Positions 1 through 5,270 of a stretch of 9,157 nucleotides of DNA are shown piece by piece; within the stretch, counting starts at the first letter, position 1; each line of letters starts with the position of its first letter. The notes under the pieces are model-generated. The model saw nothing but the letters and a program-made list of their open reading frames with translations. It searched no databases and was not told the DNA's origin. The position numbers were made by a program, and so were the translations under genes. The stretch comes from Planctomycetota bacterium (GTDB lineage: Bacteria > Planctomycetota > J058 > J103): the NCBI GenBank assembly GCA_003694875.1, contig RFJN01000011.1:1-9157 (forward strand). Reading direction: 5' to 3'.

Positions 1-146
1 CCCGACCGGCTCGCCGACGAACTCGTGGCGCACGCCCGCGACGGGCTGCTGCAGCCCTCGGTCGAGCGCCCGGAGCGAGCGGTCCCATCGTCCGGGGGTT
101 CGAAGCGACCATGATCCGGACCGCCGCCGTCGCCGTGGACGGGTGA
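1..146 (+). pseudogene. Possible 3' end of an upstream gene, apparently frameshifted
   Basis: The gene is not recognised. From base 1 to about base 75, the frame starting at base 1 has almost only G/C third positions and reads like a helical protein end (it contains DRLADELVAHARDGLL). That frame then degrades and stops at 112-114. From about base 85 the frame ending at the TGA at 144-146 becomes the one with G/C third positions and reads PIVRGFEATMIRTAAVAVDG. The simplest reading is one coding sequence crossing a frameshift near 65-85, either a real mutation or a sequence error. The antisense of the first segment also has good third positions, so even the strand is not certain. No function can be assigned from so short a piece. 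Confidence 0.3.
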
Positions 147-182
147 CAGCCGCGCCTCGAGCAGCTCAGGGTTTTCGGGGGG

Positions 183-273
183 TCCTGGGTTCCTCATTGT
201 CTTCTCGATCCTGGCGCGGAAACGGGGTCGAAGCCGTGGTGGTGATGATGATAAGGAACCCAGGAACCCAGGA
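183..273. repeat. 12-bp inverted repeat with an overlapping direct copy of one arm
   Basis: The left arm TCCTGGGTTCCT (183-194) is the exact reverse complement of AGGAACCCAGGA at 254-265, and the same 12-mer occurs again at 262-273, overlapping by four bases. The left arm can therefore pair with either right copy. The bases between the arms carry a run of GTG then ATG trinucleotides at about 236-252. It may be the remnant of a small repeated element or a protein-binding site. It is not a standard terminator, because the loop is about 60 bases and no T-tract follows. Confidence 0.6.
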
Positions 274-315
274 ATTCTGTTCTGTGAGAGTCGGTTGTCG
301 GGGGACCGCAGGGTG

Positions 316-396
316 GCGCTGCCCGAGCCGGCTGTCTCGCATGACGCAGGAGCCTGAGACCAGGCAACGTGTCCTGGCGCCGGGCAGCGCGGCTCG
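316..396. repeat. Inverted repeat with competing stems
   Basis: GCGCTGCCCG at 316-325 is the exact reverse complement of CGGGCAGCGC at 381-390. Overlapping these arms, CGAGCCG (324-330) is complementary to CGGCTCG (390-396), so two mutually exclusive pairings are possible. A shorter pair, GTCTC (334-338) with GAGAC (356-360), sits inside. The structure lies about 100 bases past the stop of the - strand gene and could act in 3' end formation or be part of a repeat element. Neither is shown by the sequence. Confidence 0.45.
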
Positions 397-415
397 TCGC
401 CATCCGTACGTCTTT

Positions 416-427
416 GCCATGCATGGC
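416..427. repeat. 12-bp perfect palindrome
   Basis: GCCATGCATGGC is a perfect 12-bp palindrome in the non-coding region, 69 bases past the stop codon of the - strand gene. It could be a dimeric protein-binding site, but a palindrome this short can also occur by chance. Confidence 0.4.
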
Positions 428-495
428 GCACGGCACCGGACCGAACTCCAGAGCCCGAAGGATGGGTCTGCGCCCGCGCAGTGAGCGGCGGCGGG

Positions 496-1143
496 TCAGC
501 GGGCGGGCTCGGGTGGCGGTTCGCTGCCCGTCGCCGCGGCGCGGAACGCCGCGAGATCGGCGGCGGTGAGCAGCGGGTTGCGTTCGAGTTCGCGCCCGAG
601 GGTGCTGCGGCGTTCGGCCGCGGTGCGCGCGCCGGGCAGCACGATCGTGCCGGGCGGAAGCTGGCTCAGCATGCGCAGCGAGACGTAGTGCGCGACCGGA
701 TCGCTCGCGACGATGCCCGCGGGCCGGCGCGGGCCAGTGGGCAGCGTGAGGCCCGTGAACAGCCACGCCCCGCCGGCGAGCAGCACGATCGAGCCGCGAT
801 CGATCCCGGGCGTGGCGAGCACCCGCACCTCGATGCCGCCCACCTCGAAGCGGTCGCCGCCCGACAGCCGATCCGCGACCGCGATGCCCGCCTTCTCGAG
901 CCGCGGCCCGAGCAGCCGGTGCGCGCCGAGCCGTGCGTCGGTGTGCCGCTGCAGCGCTCGCACCGCCTCGGCGTCGAAGTGTCCGCTCGTGAGCACGATC
1001 CGCTCGATCGGTCGCTCGCGCCGCTCGGCGAGGATCGGCTCGATCGAGCCCACCGGATCGACGACCGCGAGCGGGCCGGAGAAGCCCTCCGGCCCGAACA
1101 GGTAGCCCGTGCGGCCCTCGTGCTCGTAGGTGCGCAGGTACAT
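496..1143 (-). CDS. Metallo-beta-lactamase-fold protein lacking metal ligands
   Basis: A 215-residue protein that follows the layout of small glyoxalase II-like metallo-beta-lactamase hydrolases. The usual THxHxDH segment reads TSGHFDAEA (residues 52-60). The usual TPGHTPGS reads TPGIDRGS (111-118). The usual FTGD reads FTGLTLP (129-135). The late PGHG reads LPGAR (169-173), followed by the family-like ERNPLL ending (187-192). Nearly all expected zinc or iron ligands are thus replaced while the strand pattern and loops are kept, so it is probably not a metallohydrolase. It may be a catalytically dead, binding or structural homologue. No signal peptide or membrane segment is visible. The start is the ATG at 1143, placed 7 bases after a TATACT box with no Shine-Dalgarno sequence. 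It is divergent from trpE, 72 bases away. The family call is strong and the function unknown. Confidence 0.85.
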   Translation of the reverse strand: MYLRTYEHEGRTGYLFGPEGFSGPLAVVDPVGSIEPILAERRERPIERIVLTSGHFDAEAVRALQRHTDARLGAHRLLGPRLEKAGIAVADRLSGGDRFEVGGIEVRVLATPGIDRGSIVLLAGGAWLFTGLTLPTGPRRPAGIVASDPVAHYVSLRMLSQLPPGTIVLPGARTAAERRSTLGRELERNPLLTAADLAAFRAAATGSEPPPEPAR

Positions 1144-1150
1144 GGGCCGA

Positions 1151-1156
1151 AGTATA
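1151..1156 (-). promoter_or_regulatory. -10 box of the MBL-fold gene
   Basis: On the - strand TATACT occupies 1156-1151 and is followed by exactly 7 bases and then the ATG at 1143. A start site at the normal distance would fall on or next to the ATG, giving a leaderless or nearly leaderless mRNA. No good -35 box is seen 17-18 bases upstream, and that position overlaps the trpE -35 box. The call is by match to consensus only. Confidence 0.5.
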
Positions 1157-1178
1157 GCGGCTTCCCGCGCGCCTCGCG

Positions 1179-1208
1179 TTGACACGCCCGCGCACCGCCC
1201 CGTACGCT
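1179..1208 (+). promoter_or_regulatory. trpE promoter (TTGACA / TACGCT)
   Basis: An exact -35 consensus TTGACA lies at 1179-1184, followed after 18 bases by TACGCT at 1203-1208, which keeps the T, A and final T of a -10 box. The ATG of trpE begins 7 bases later, so the expected transcription start coincides with the start codon. No Shine-Dalgarno sequence is present in GCGGGCC before the ATG. This agrees with leaderless translation and leaves no space for a trp leader peptide or attenuator. Confidence 0.55.
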
Positions 1209-1215
1209 GCGGGCC

Positions 1216-2676
1216 ATGATCGAGCCGCGAGCCGCGATCCGACAACTCGAGGCGGGGCGGGCGGTCGCGCTCGTGCGCGAGCGGCCCGCCGACCTGCTCA
1301 CGCCCCTCGGGGCGCTGCTGCGGCTCGAGGCGGCGGCGGGCTGCGCGCCCGAGGGGACCGACGCGTTCCTGTTCGAGAGCGTCGAGCGCGCCGAGCAGAT
1401 CGGCCGCTACAGCTTCGTGGGGCTCGCGCCGCACCGGGCCGCCGCCGCGCTGCCGGCGACCGAACTGCTCGCCTCGCTGCGCTCCGGCTGCAACCTCGCG
1501 CGGACCGGGGTGGACGGCGGGGCGCCGCCGTTTCTCGGCGGCAGCGTATTCTGCCTCGACTGGGAGCTCGTGTACGCGCTCGAGCCGCGGCTCGGCACGC
1601 CGCCGCCGAGCGTGGGGCGGGCGGTGACGTTCCCCACGGTCGTGGTCTTCGACCACCTCTACCAGCGGCTGCTGCTCGCGCACCAGCTCGTGCCGGGGGG
1701 CGATCCGGCGCGCGCGTACGAGGCGGGGCGCGTGGCGATCGAGGCGCTCGAGGACGCGCTCGCCCGGCCGCTCGGCGGTCTGCAGGCGCTCGGTGTCGCC
1801 GCGGTGGGAGCCGCGCCCGCGCCCGAGGTGAGCCTCGACGACGAGGCGTTCGCCGAGCGGGTGGCGCGGGCGCGCGAGCTGATCGCGGCAGGCGACGCCT
1901 TCCAGATCGTGCTCTCGCGTCGCTTCGCGCGTCCAAGCCCGGCGGCCGGGATCGATCTCTATCGGGCGCTGCGCGCGATCAACCCCTCGCCCTACATGTT
2001 CTACCTGCGCTTCGGCGACGACGAGCGCATGGGCGCCTCGCCGGAGCTGTTGTGCCGCGTGCGCGACGGTATGGTCACCACGCACCCGATCGCGGGCACG
2101 CGGCCGCGCGGGACGGACGCCGCGGTCGACGCCGAGCGGGCGCGGGAGCTGCTCGCCGATCCGAAGGAGCGCGCCGAGCATGCCATGCTCGTCGACCTCG
2201 CGCGCAACGACATAGGCCGCGTGGCGCGCGCGGGCACGGTCGAACTCTCGCGGCACATGCAGATCGAGCGCTTCTCGCACGTGATCCACCTCGTGTCCGA
2301 GGTGCGGGGTCGGCTCGCGCCGGGACGCGATCCCGTGGACGCGCTGTGCGCCTGCTTCCCGGCGGGGACCGTGTCGGGGGCACCGAAGGTGCGCGCCATG
2401 GAGATCATCCACGAACTCGAGCCGCTGCCGCGCGGCCCGTATGCGGGGGCGGTGGGGGTGTGCGCCCCGGGCGGCTACCTCGACACCTGCATCGCGATCC
2501 GCTGCGCTCGCCGGTGCGGGACCGCGGTGTCCTGGCAGGCCGGCGCCGGGGTGGTCTACGATTCGGTGCCCGAGCGCGAGGCGGCCGAGACGCGGGCCAA
2601 GGCGCGCGCGGTCGAGCGTGCGCTCGCGCTCGCCGAGGGGGCAACGGGCGACGGGCCGGGCTCCGGGGAGGGTTGA
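1216..2676 (+). CDS. trpE: Anthranilate synthase component I
   Basis: The 486-residue protein converts chorismate, with ammonia normally supplied by TrpG, to anthranilate and pyruvate, the committed step of tryptophan synthesis. The chorismate-binding domain fills about residues 205-470 with HPIAGTRPRG (290-299), DLARNDIGRVA (327-337), FPAGTVSGAPK (381-391) and GAGVVYDSVPE (443-453). Feedback-site elements are present: LFES (52-55, the LLES equivalent) and NPSPYMFY (256-263), so inhibition by tryptophan is likely. TrpE rather than PabB is favoured by the NPSPYMFY and SVPE wording and by the trp context. Oddities are a compact N-terminal domain, and FLGGSVFCLDWE (106-117) where the family usually has a GGxxGYxxYD-like stretch. 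The start has no ribosome binding site but fits a leaderless transcript. trpG does not follow; trpD begins 5 bases downstream. Confidence 0.95.
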   Translation: MIEPRAAIRQLEAGRAVALVRERPADLLTPLGALLRLEAAAGCAPEGTDAFLFESVERAEQIGRYSFVGLAPHRAAAALPATELLASLRSGCNLARTGVDGGAPPFLGGSVFCLDWELVYALEPRLGTPPPSVGRAVTFPTVVVFDHLYQRLLLAHQLVPGGDPARAYEAGRVAIEALEDALARPLGGLQALGVAAVGAAPAPEVSLDDEAFAERVARARELIAAGDAFQIVLSRRFARPSPAAGIDLYRALRAINPSPYMFYLRFGDDERMGASPELLCRVRDGMVTTHPIAGTRPRGTDAAVDAERARELLADPKERAEHAMLVDLARNDIGRVARAGTVELSRHMQIERFSHVIHLVSEVRGRLAPGRDPVDALCACFPAGTVSGAPKVRAMEIIHELEPLPRGPYAGAVGVCAPGGYLDTCIAIRCARRCGTAVSWQAGAGVVYDSVPEREAAETRAKARAVERALALAEGATGDGPGSGEG

Positions 2677-2681
2677 GGTCG

Positions 2682-3716
2682 ATGGGGCAACCGCAGGGCG
2701 AGGCGAGGTCGCTGCCGGCGCTGCTCGAACACGTGCTCGGGGGGGCGGCGCTCAGCCGCGCGCAGGCGCACGCCGTGCTCGCCGCCATGCTCGACGGGAG
2801 CTGGAGTCCGGCGGCCTGCGCCGCGCTGCTCGTGGCGCTGCGCGCCCGCGGCGAGCACGCCGACGAGATCGCGGGCATGGCCGCGCTGTTGCGCGAGCGC
2901 GCGCACAGCGTCGAACTCGGTGTCCCGGACGCGATCGATACCTGCGGTACCGGCGGCGACGGCGCGGGGACCTTCAACATCTCGACCGCAGCGGCGTTCG
3001 TGGTCGCGGGCGCGGGCGTGCCGGTCGCCAAGCACGGCAACCGTGCGGTCTCCTCACGGGCGGGCAGCGCCGACGTGCTCGAGGCGCTCGGGGTCCCGAT
3101 CGAGTCGGAGCCCGAGCGTGCGCGCCGCATGCTCGAGCACGCCGGCTTCACGTTCCTGTTCGCGCCCCGGCACCACGGGTTGCTGCGGCGACTCGCGCCG
3201 CTGCGGCGCGAACTCGGGATCCGCACGATCCTCAACGCGCTCGGTCCGCTCGCCAACCCGGCGGGGGTGCGGCGGCAGCTCGTGGGGGTGTACGCACCGA
3301 CGCTGCTCGAACCGATGGCGCACGCGCTCGCGCGGCTTGGCGCCGAGGCGGCGCTCGTGGTGCACGGAGACGACGGGCTCGACGAGATCTCGCTGTGCGC
3401 CCCGAGTACGGTGGCGGTGCTGCGCGAGGGCAGGGTCACGCTCGAGCGCTGGAGCCCCGAGCGGTTCGGGCTCGAGCGCGCGGTGCCGGACGCGATCCCC
3501 GGCGGGGACGTGGCACACAACGCACGCGTGATCGAGGCGGTGCTCGCGGGCGAGCGCGGCCCGGCGCGCGATATCGTGTGTCTCAACGCCGCCGCGGCGC
3601 TGTGGCTCGCGGACCGGGCGCCGGAGCCCGAGGCGGCGTTCCGGCTCGCGTGCGAGACGATCGACAGCGGACGCGCCCGCGCGGTTCTCGAGCGGTTGCG
3701 GGCGATGCGGAGCTAG
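2682..3716 (+). CDS. trpD: Anthranilate phosphoribosyltransferase
   Basis: The 344-residue protein joins anthranilate to PRPP to give N-(5-phosphoribosyl)-anthranilate. The length is typical of a stand-alone TrpD. The PRPP site is clear: GTGGD (89-93), NIST (99-102) and KHGNRAVSS (117-125). The anthranilate-side segment is RRELGIRT (175-182), followed by LNALGPLANP (184-193). DGLDEIS (231-237) carries the acidic metal-binding pair. An N-terminal helical domain (about 8-75) precedes the catalytic domain, as usual for the family. The ATG at 2682 is the natural start: a GGGGAGGG stretch ends about 9 bases before it and the trpE stop is 5 bases upstream. It is cotranscribed with trpE. A 720-base gap follows before trpC, unlike the tight packing elsewhere in the cluster. 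Confidence 0.95.
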   Translation: MGQPQGEARSLPALLEHVLGGAALSRAQAHAVLAAMLDGSWSPAACAALLVALRARGEHADEIAGMAALLRERAHSVELGVPDAIDTCGTGGDGAGTFNISTAAAFVVAGAGVPVAKHGNRAVSSRAGSADVLEALGVPIESEPERARRMLEHAGFTFLFAPRHHGLLRRLAPLRRELGIRTILNALGPLANPAGVRRQLVGVYAPTLLEPMAHALARLGAEAALVVHGDDGLDEISLCAPSTVAVLREGRVTLERWSPERFGLERAVPDAIPGGDVAHNARVIEAVLAGERGPARDIVCLNAAAALWLADRAPEPEAAFRLACETIDSGRARAVLERLRAMRS

Positions 3717-3938
3717 GGGCGCGGGGAGATTCGTCGCGCGTCCACCCGTGGGGCGGGGCTGATCCATGCCCCCGAGTGAAGAGAACTCGTGGCAGGGAAG
3801 CGCGGGCCGTCGTGATCGACGTTGTCCTGTTGCGGCTTGCGAACCGGCTGCTTGCCGCTTGCTCGGCGTGGGCGACGTACATGGTGGCATCTTGCGCGAC
3901 GAAGTCGGCTGCGTTGAGAGCCTGCGCAGATCGTTTCC

Positions 3939-4068
3939 GTCGGACGGGCGGCGTCTCGCCGTCGCACCACCGACGTCAGCGGGTGTCCATTGCACCGAAT
4001 GCCGCGGCTGGCGGTGCAATGGAGGCCCCCAACGCCCCGCGGCGACGGCGAGACGCCGTCGCTCCGAC
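3939..4068. repeat. Large nested imperfect palindrome (about 130 bases)
   Basis: There are three nested perfect arms. GTCGGA (3939-3944) pairs with TCCGAC (4063-4068). GGCGTCTCGCCGTCGC (3950-3965) pairs with GCGACGGCGAGACGCC (4042-4057). TCCATTGCACCG (3986-3997) pairs with CGGTGCAATGGA (4012-4023) around a 14-base loop. That is 34 perfectly paired bases per side in the right nesting order, which is hard to explain by chance. As RNA it would form a long hairpin with internal loops; as DNA it could extrude a cruciform. It resembles the terminal-repeat or REP-like structure of a small mobile element, but no direct target repeats were identified. Confidence 0.75.
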
Positions 4069-4193
4069 AACTGTGTGGCGCCTTGCGTGTTCGTCATCCG
4101 CCCGCCGCACGCCGCCTCCTTGGGGTGCTGGCCGCCTCGGCGACGCAACGCGTTCCTGATACGCAGGTTATGAGTGTCGCGATCCGTTCGCTC

Positions 4194-4339
4194 AGGGGCA
4201 TTGGGCTGCACCCCGCCCCTACGGGTAGCGTGTCGAGGCAATGTCGCCTCTCGCCCGACGCAAGCGGCAGGGTATGCGGGACACGCCCGCGTTCGGCGGG
4301 GGCTACCGAGAGCCGTGTGCGGTGGTCTTCCGTGCACGG
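4194..4339 (+). other. Chain of consecutive hairpins upstream of trpC
   Basis: Four perfect stems follow one another: AGGGGC/GCCCCT (4194-4199 with 4215-4220), GAGGC/GCCTC (4235-4239 with 4246-4250), CCCGC/GCGGG (4286-4290 with 4296-4300), and CCGTGTGCGG (4313-4322) with CCGTGCACGG (4330-4339), the last being ten pairs including two G-T wobbles. The last hairpin and its leading GAGAGCCGTGTGCGG recall group II intron domain V, but the 3' strand lacks the usual two-base bulge layout and no intron-encoded protein is present. A structured leader RNA or a degenerate intron fragment are both possible. GC-rich sequence forms short stems easily, so confidence is limited. Confidence 0.35.
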
Positions 4340-4352
4340 GGCGAGCACCGTC

Positions 4353-4382
4353 TGGCGAACACGTGTCCGTTCGCGGTATCCT
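4353..4382 (+). promoter_or_regulatory. Possible internal promoter for trpCFBA with inverted repeat
   Basis: TATCCT at 4377-4382 resembles a -10 box, with TGGCGA at 4353-4358 as a weak -35 candidate 18 bases upstream. GCGAAC (4355-4360) and GTTCGC (4369-4374) form a 6-bp inverted repeat with an 8-base gap lying between and over these boxes, where a repressor could act. A transcript from here would have a leader of roughly 45-50 bases before trpC. The gap after trpD makes a second promoter plausible. The match is weak. Confidence 0.3.
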
Positions 4383-4436
4383 CCGGCGACGGTGGTGCGC
4401 TGCGGTGCGTGCCCGAGAGACGGTGCGGAGCGGACC

Positions 4437-5270
4437 ATGCCGATCGCGCTCGAGGAGATCATCGCCGGGGTGCGGGAGGAACTCGCCGAACGCAAGCGCC
4501 GGGTGCCGGAGCCGCAGCTCGCCGAGCGGATCGCGGCGCTGCCGCCCGCGCCGTCGCTGCGGCGGGCACTGTCCGAGACGGCGCGGCCGCGCGTGATCGC
4601 CGAGATCAAGCGCCGCTCGCCGTCGGCGGGCGCGCTCGCCGACGATCTCGATCCGGTCGCGCAGGCGCGCCGCTACGCCGAGGCGGGCGCGGCGGCGATC
4701 TCGGTGCTCACCGAACCGCGGCACTTCGGCGGCTCGCTCGCCGATCTCGAGGCGGTGGCCCGCAGCGTCGAGCTGCCGGTGCTGCGCAAGGACTTCGTGC
4801 TCGATCCGTACCAGCTTCTCGAGGCGCGGGCGCACGGGGCGGCGGCGGTGCTGCTGATCGCGGCGGTACTCGAGCCGGCGCGGCTCGAGGCGCTGATCGA
4901 GCGCGCACACGAACTCGGACTCGAGGTACTCGTCGAGGTGCACGAGCAGGCCGAGGCGGTCGCACTCTACCCCTTCGCGCACCGGATCGACGCCGTGGGG
5001 GTGAACAACCGGTGTCTGCGCACCATGCGTGTCTCGCTCGAGACCGCGCGCCGACTCGCCCCGGCGCTGCCGCCCGGAATGCCGCGGGTGGCCGAGAGCG
5101 GGATCGCGCGGCCGGCCGACATCGCCGCGCTCGAACCGCTCGGCTATGATGCGTTCCTCGTGGGGAGCGCGCTGGTGCGTGCGCCGGATCCGGCCGCGAT
5201 GCTGCGCTGGTTGCGCTCCGACGTCACCGCGATCGGTGCACCGGGCCCGGGGCAGGAGCGCACGGCGTGA
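4437..5270 (+). CDS. trpC: Indole-3-glycerol phosphate synthase
   Basis: The 277-residue single-function TIM-barrel enzyme closes CdRP to indole-glycerol phosphate with loss of CO2 and water. The active-site residues known from the family are all visible: Glu56 and Lys58 in AEIKRRSPS (55-63), Lys118 in RKDF (117-120), Glu167 in VLVEVHE (164-170), Asn190 in GVNNR (188-192), and Glu220-Ser221 in ESGI. The phosphate-binding end is FLVGSALVR (240-248). NNRCLRTM (190-197) departs from the usual NNRDLxTF wording. The ATG at 4437 follows CGGAG with a 6-base spacer and matches the family's normal N-terminus, so in-frame open sequence further upstream is not part of the gene. A tail of about 17 residues, rich in Gly and Pro, follows the barrel. 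Its stop overlaps the trpF start. Confidence 0.96.
   Translation: MPIALEEIIAGVREELAERKRRVPEPQLAERIAALPPAPSLRRALSETARPRVIAEIKRRSPSAGALADDLDPVAQARRYAEAGAAAISVLTEPRHFGGSLADLEAVARSVELPVLRKDFVLDPYQLLEARAHGAAAVLLIAAVLEPARLEALIERAHELGLEVLVEVHEQAEAVALYPFAHRIDAVGVNNRCLRTMRVSLETARRLAPALPPGMPRVAESGIARPADIAALEPLGYDAFLVGSALVRAPDPAAMLRWLRSDVTAIGAPGPGQERTA

Larger units (their letters stand above)
147..495. other. Non-coding, repeat-bearing intergenic region
   Basis: These 349 bases show no credible gene on either strand: the open frames lack consistent G/C third positions and their translations are arginine- or serine-rich shadows. The base composition is visibly less GC-rich than in the neighbouring genes. 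The stretch contains a 12-bp inverted repeat with a tandem partner, a short GTG/ATG trinucleotide run at about 236-252, a 10-bp inverted repeat and a 12-bp palindrome, each listed separately. It lies downstream of both the gene ending near 146 (+ strand) and the gene ending at 496 (- strand), so it is a convergent intergenic space where both transcripts could end. No classical hairpin followed by a T-tract was seen. Confidence 0.6.
3717..4436. other. Structured non-coding region splitting trpD from trpC
   Basis: These 720 bases separate trpD from trpC in an otherwise tightly packed operon. No frame shows sustained G/C third positions or recognisable protein motifs. A trpG remnant was looked for, including the GxCLGxQ nucleophile segment, and not found. 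Base composition is more mixed than in the genes, for example around 3800-3950. The first half contains a weak 5-bp hairpin (3755-3759 with 3768-3772, no T-tract) after trpD. The middle holds a 130-base nested imperfect palindrome (3939-4068). The second half holds a run of hairpins (4194-4339) and a possible promoter with an inverted repeat just before trpC. It may be an inserted non-autonomous element or a structured RNA. Confidence 0.6.

Noticed and set aside
236..253. Run of five histidine codons on the - strand
   Set aside because: It is the reverse complement of a GTG/ATG trinucleotide run in non-coding sequence. The frame around it has no coding bias, so it is not a tag or a metal-binding protein.
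496..2412. Very long open frame on the - strand running through trpE
   Set aside because: Only its first-position equivalent to the MBL-fold gene (496-1143) is real. The rest is the antisense shadow of trpE, rich in Arg/His/Ala and without motifs, as expected at this GC content.
1216..2676. PabB (aminodeoxychorismate synthase) instead of TrpE
   Set aside because: The NPSPYMFY and LFES feedback elements and the direct linkage to trpD fit TrpE better.
3755..3772. Intrinsic terminator after trpD
   Set aside because: The stem is only 5 bp and no T-tract follows.
3766..4173. Small open frames within the trpD-trpC gap
   Set aside because: Low codon bias, unusual Cys/Arg-rich translations, no ribosome binding site and overlap with the nested palindrome argue against real genes.
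4313..4339. True group II intron domain V
   Set aside because: The 5' strand is similar, but the 3' strand pairs as a plain 10-bp hairpin without the two-base bulge, and no reverse transcriptase or intron 5' end is visible. It is kept only as a hypothesis.
3717..4436. Decayed trpG between trpD and trpC
   Set aside because: The gap is about the right size, but none of the three + strand translations contains the amidotransferase nucleophile segment or other TrpG motifs, and third-position bias is absent.
3990..4436. N-terminal extension of TrpC into the gap
   Set aside because: The frame is open, but the ATG at 4437 has a good ribosome binding site and gives the standard TrpC N-terminus. The upstream translation resembles nothing and has poor codon bias.
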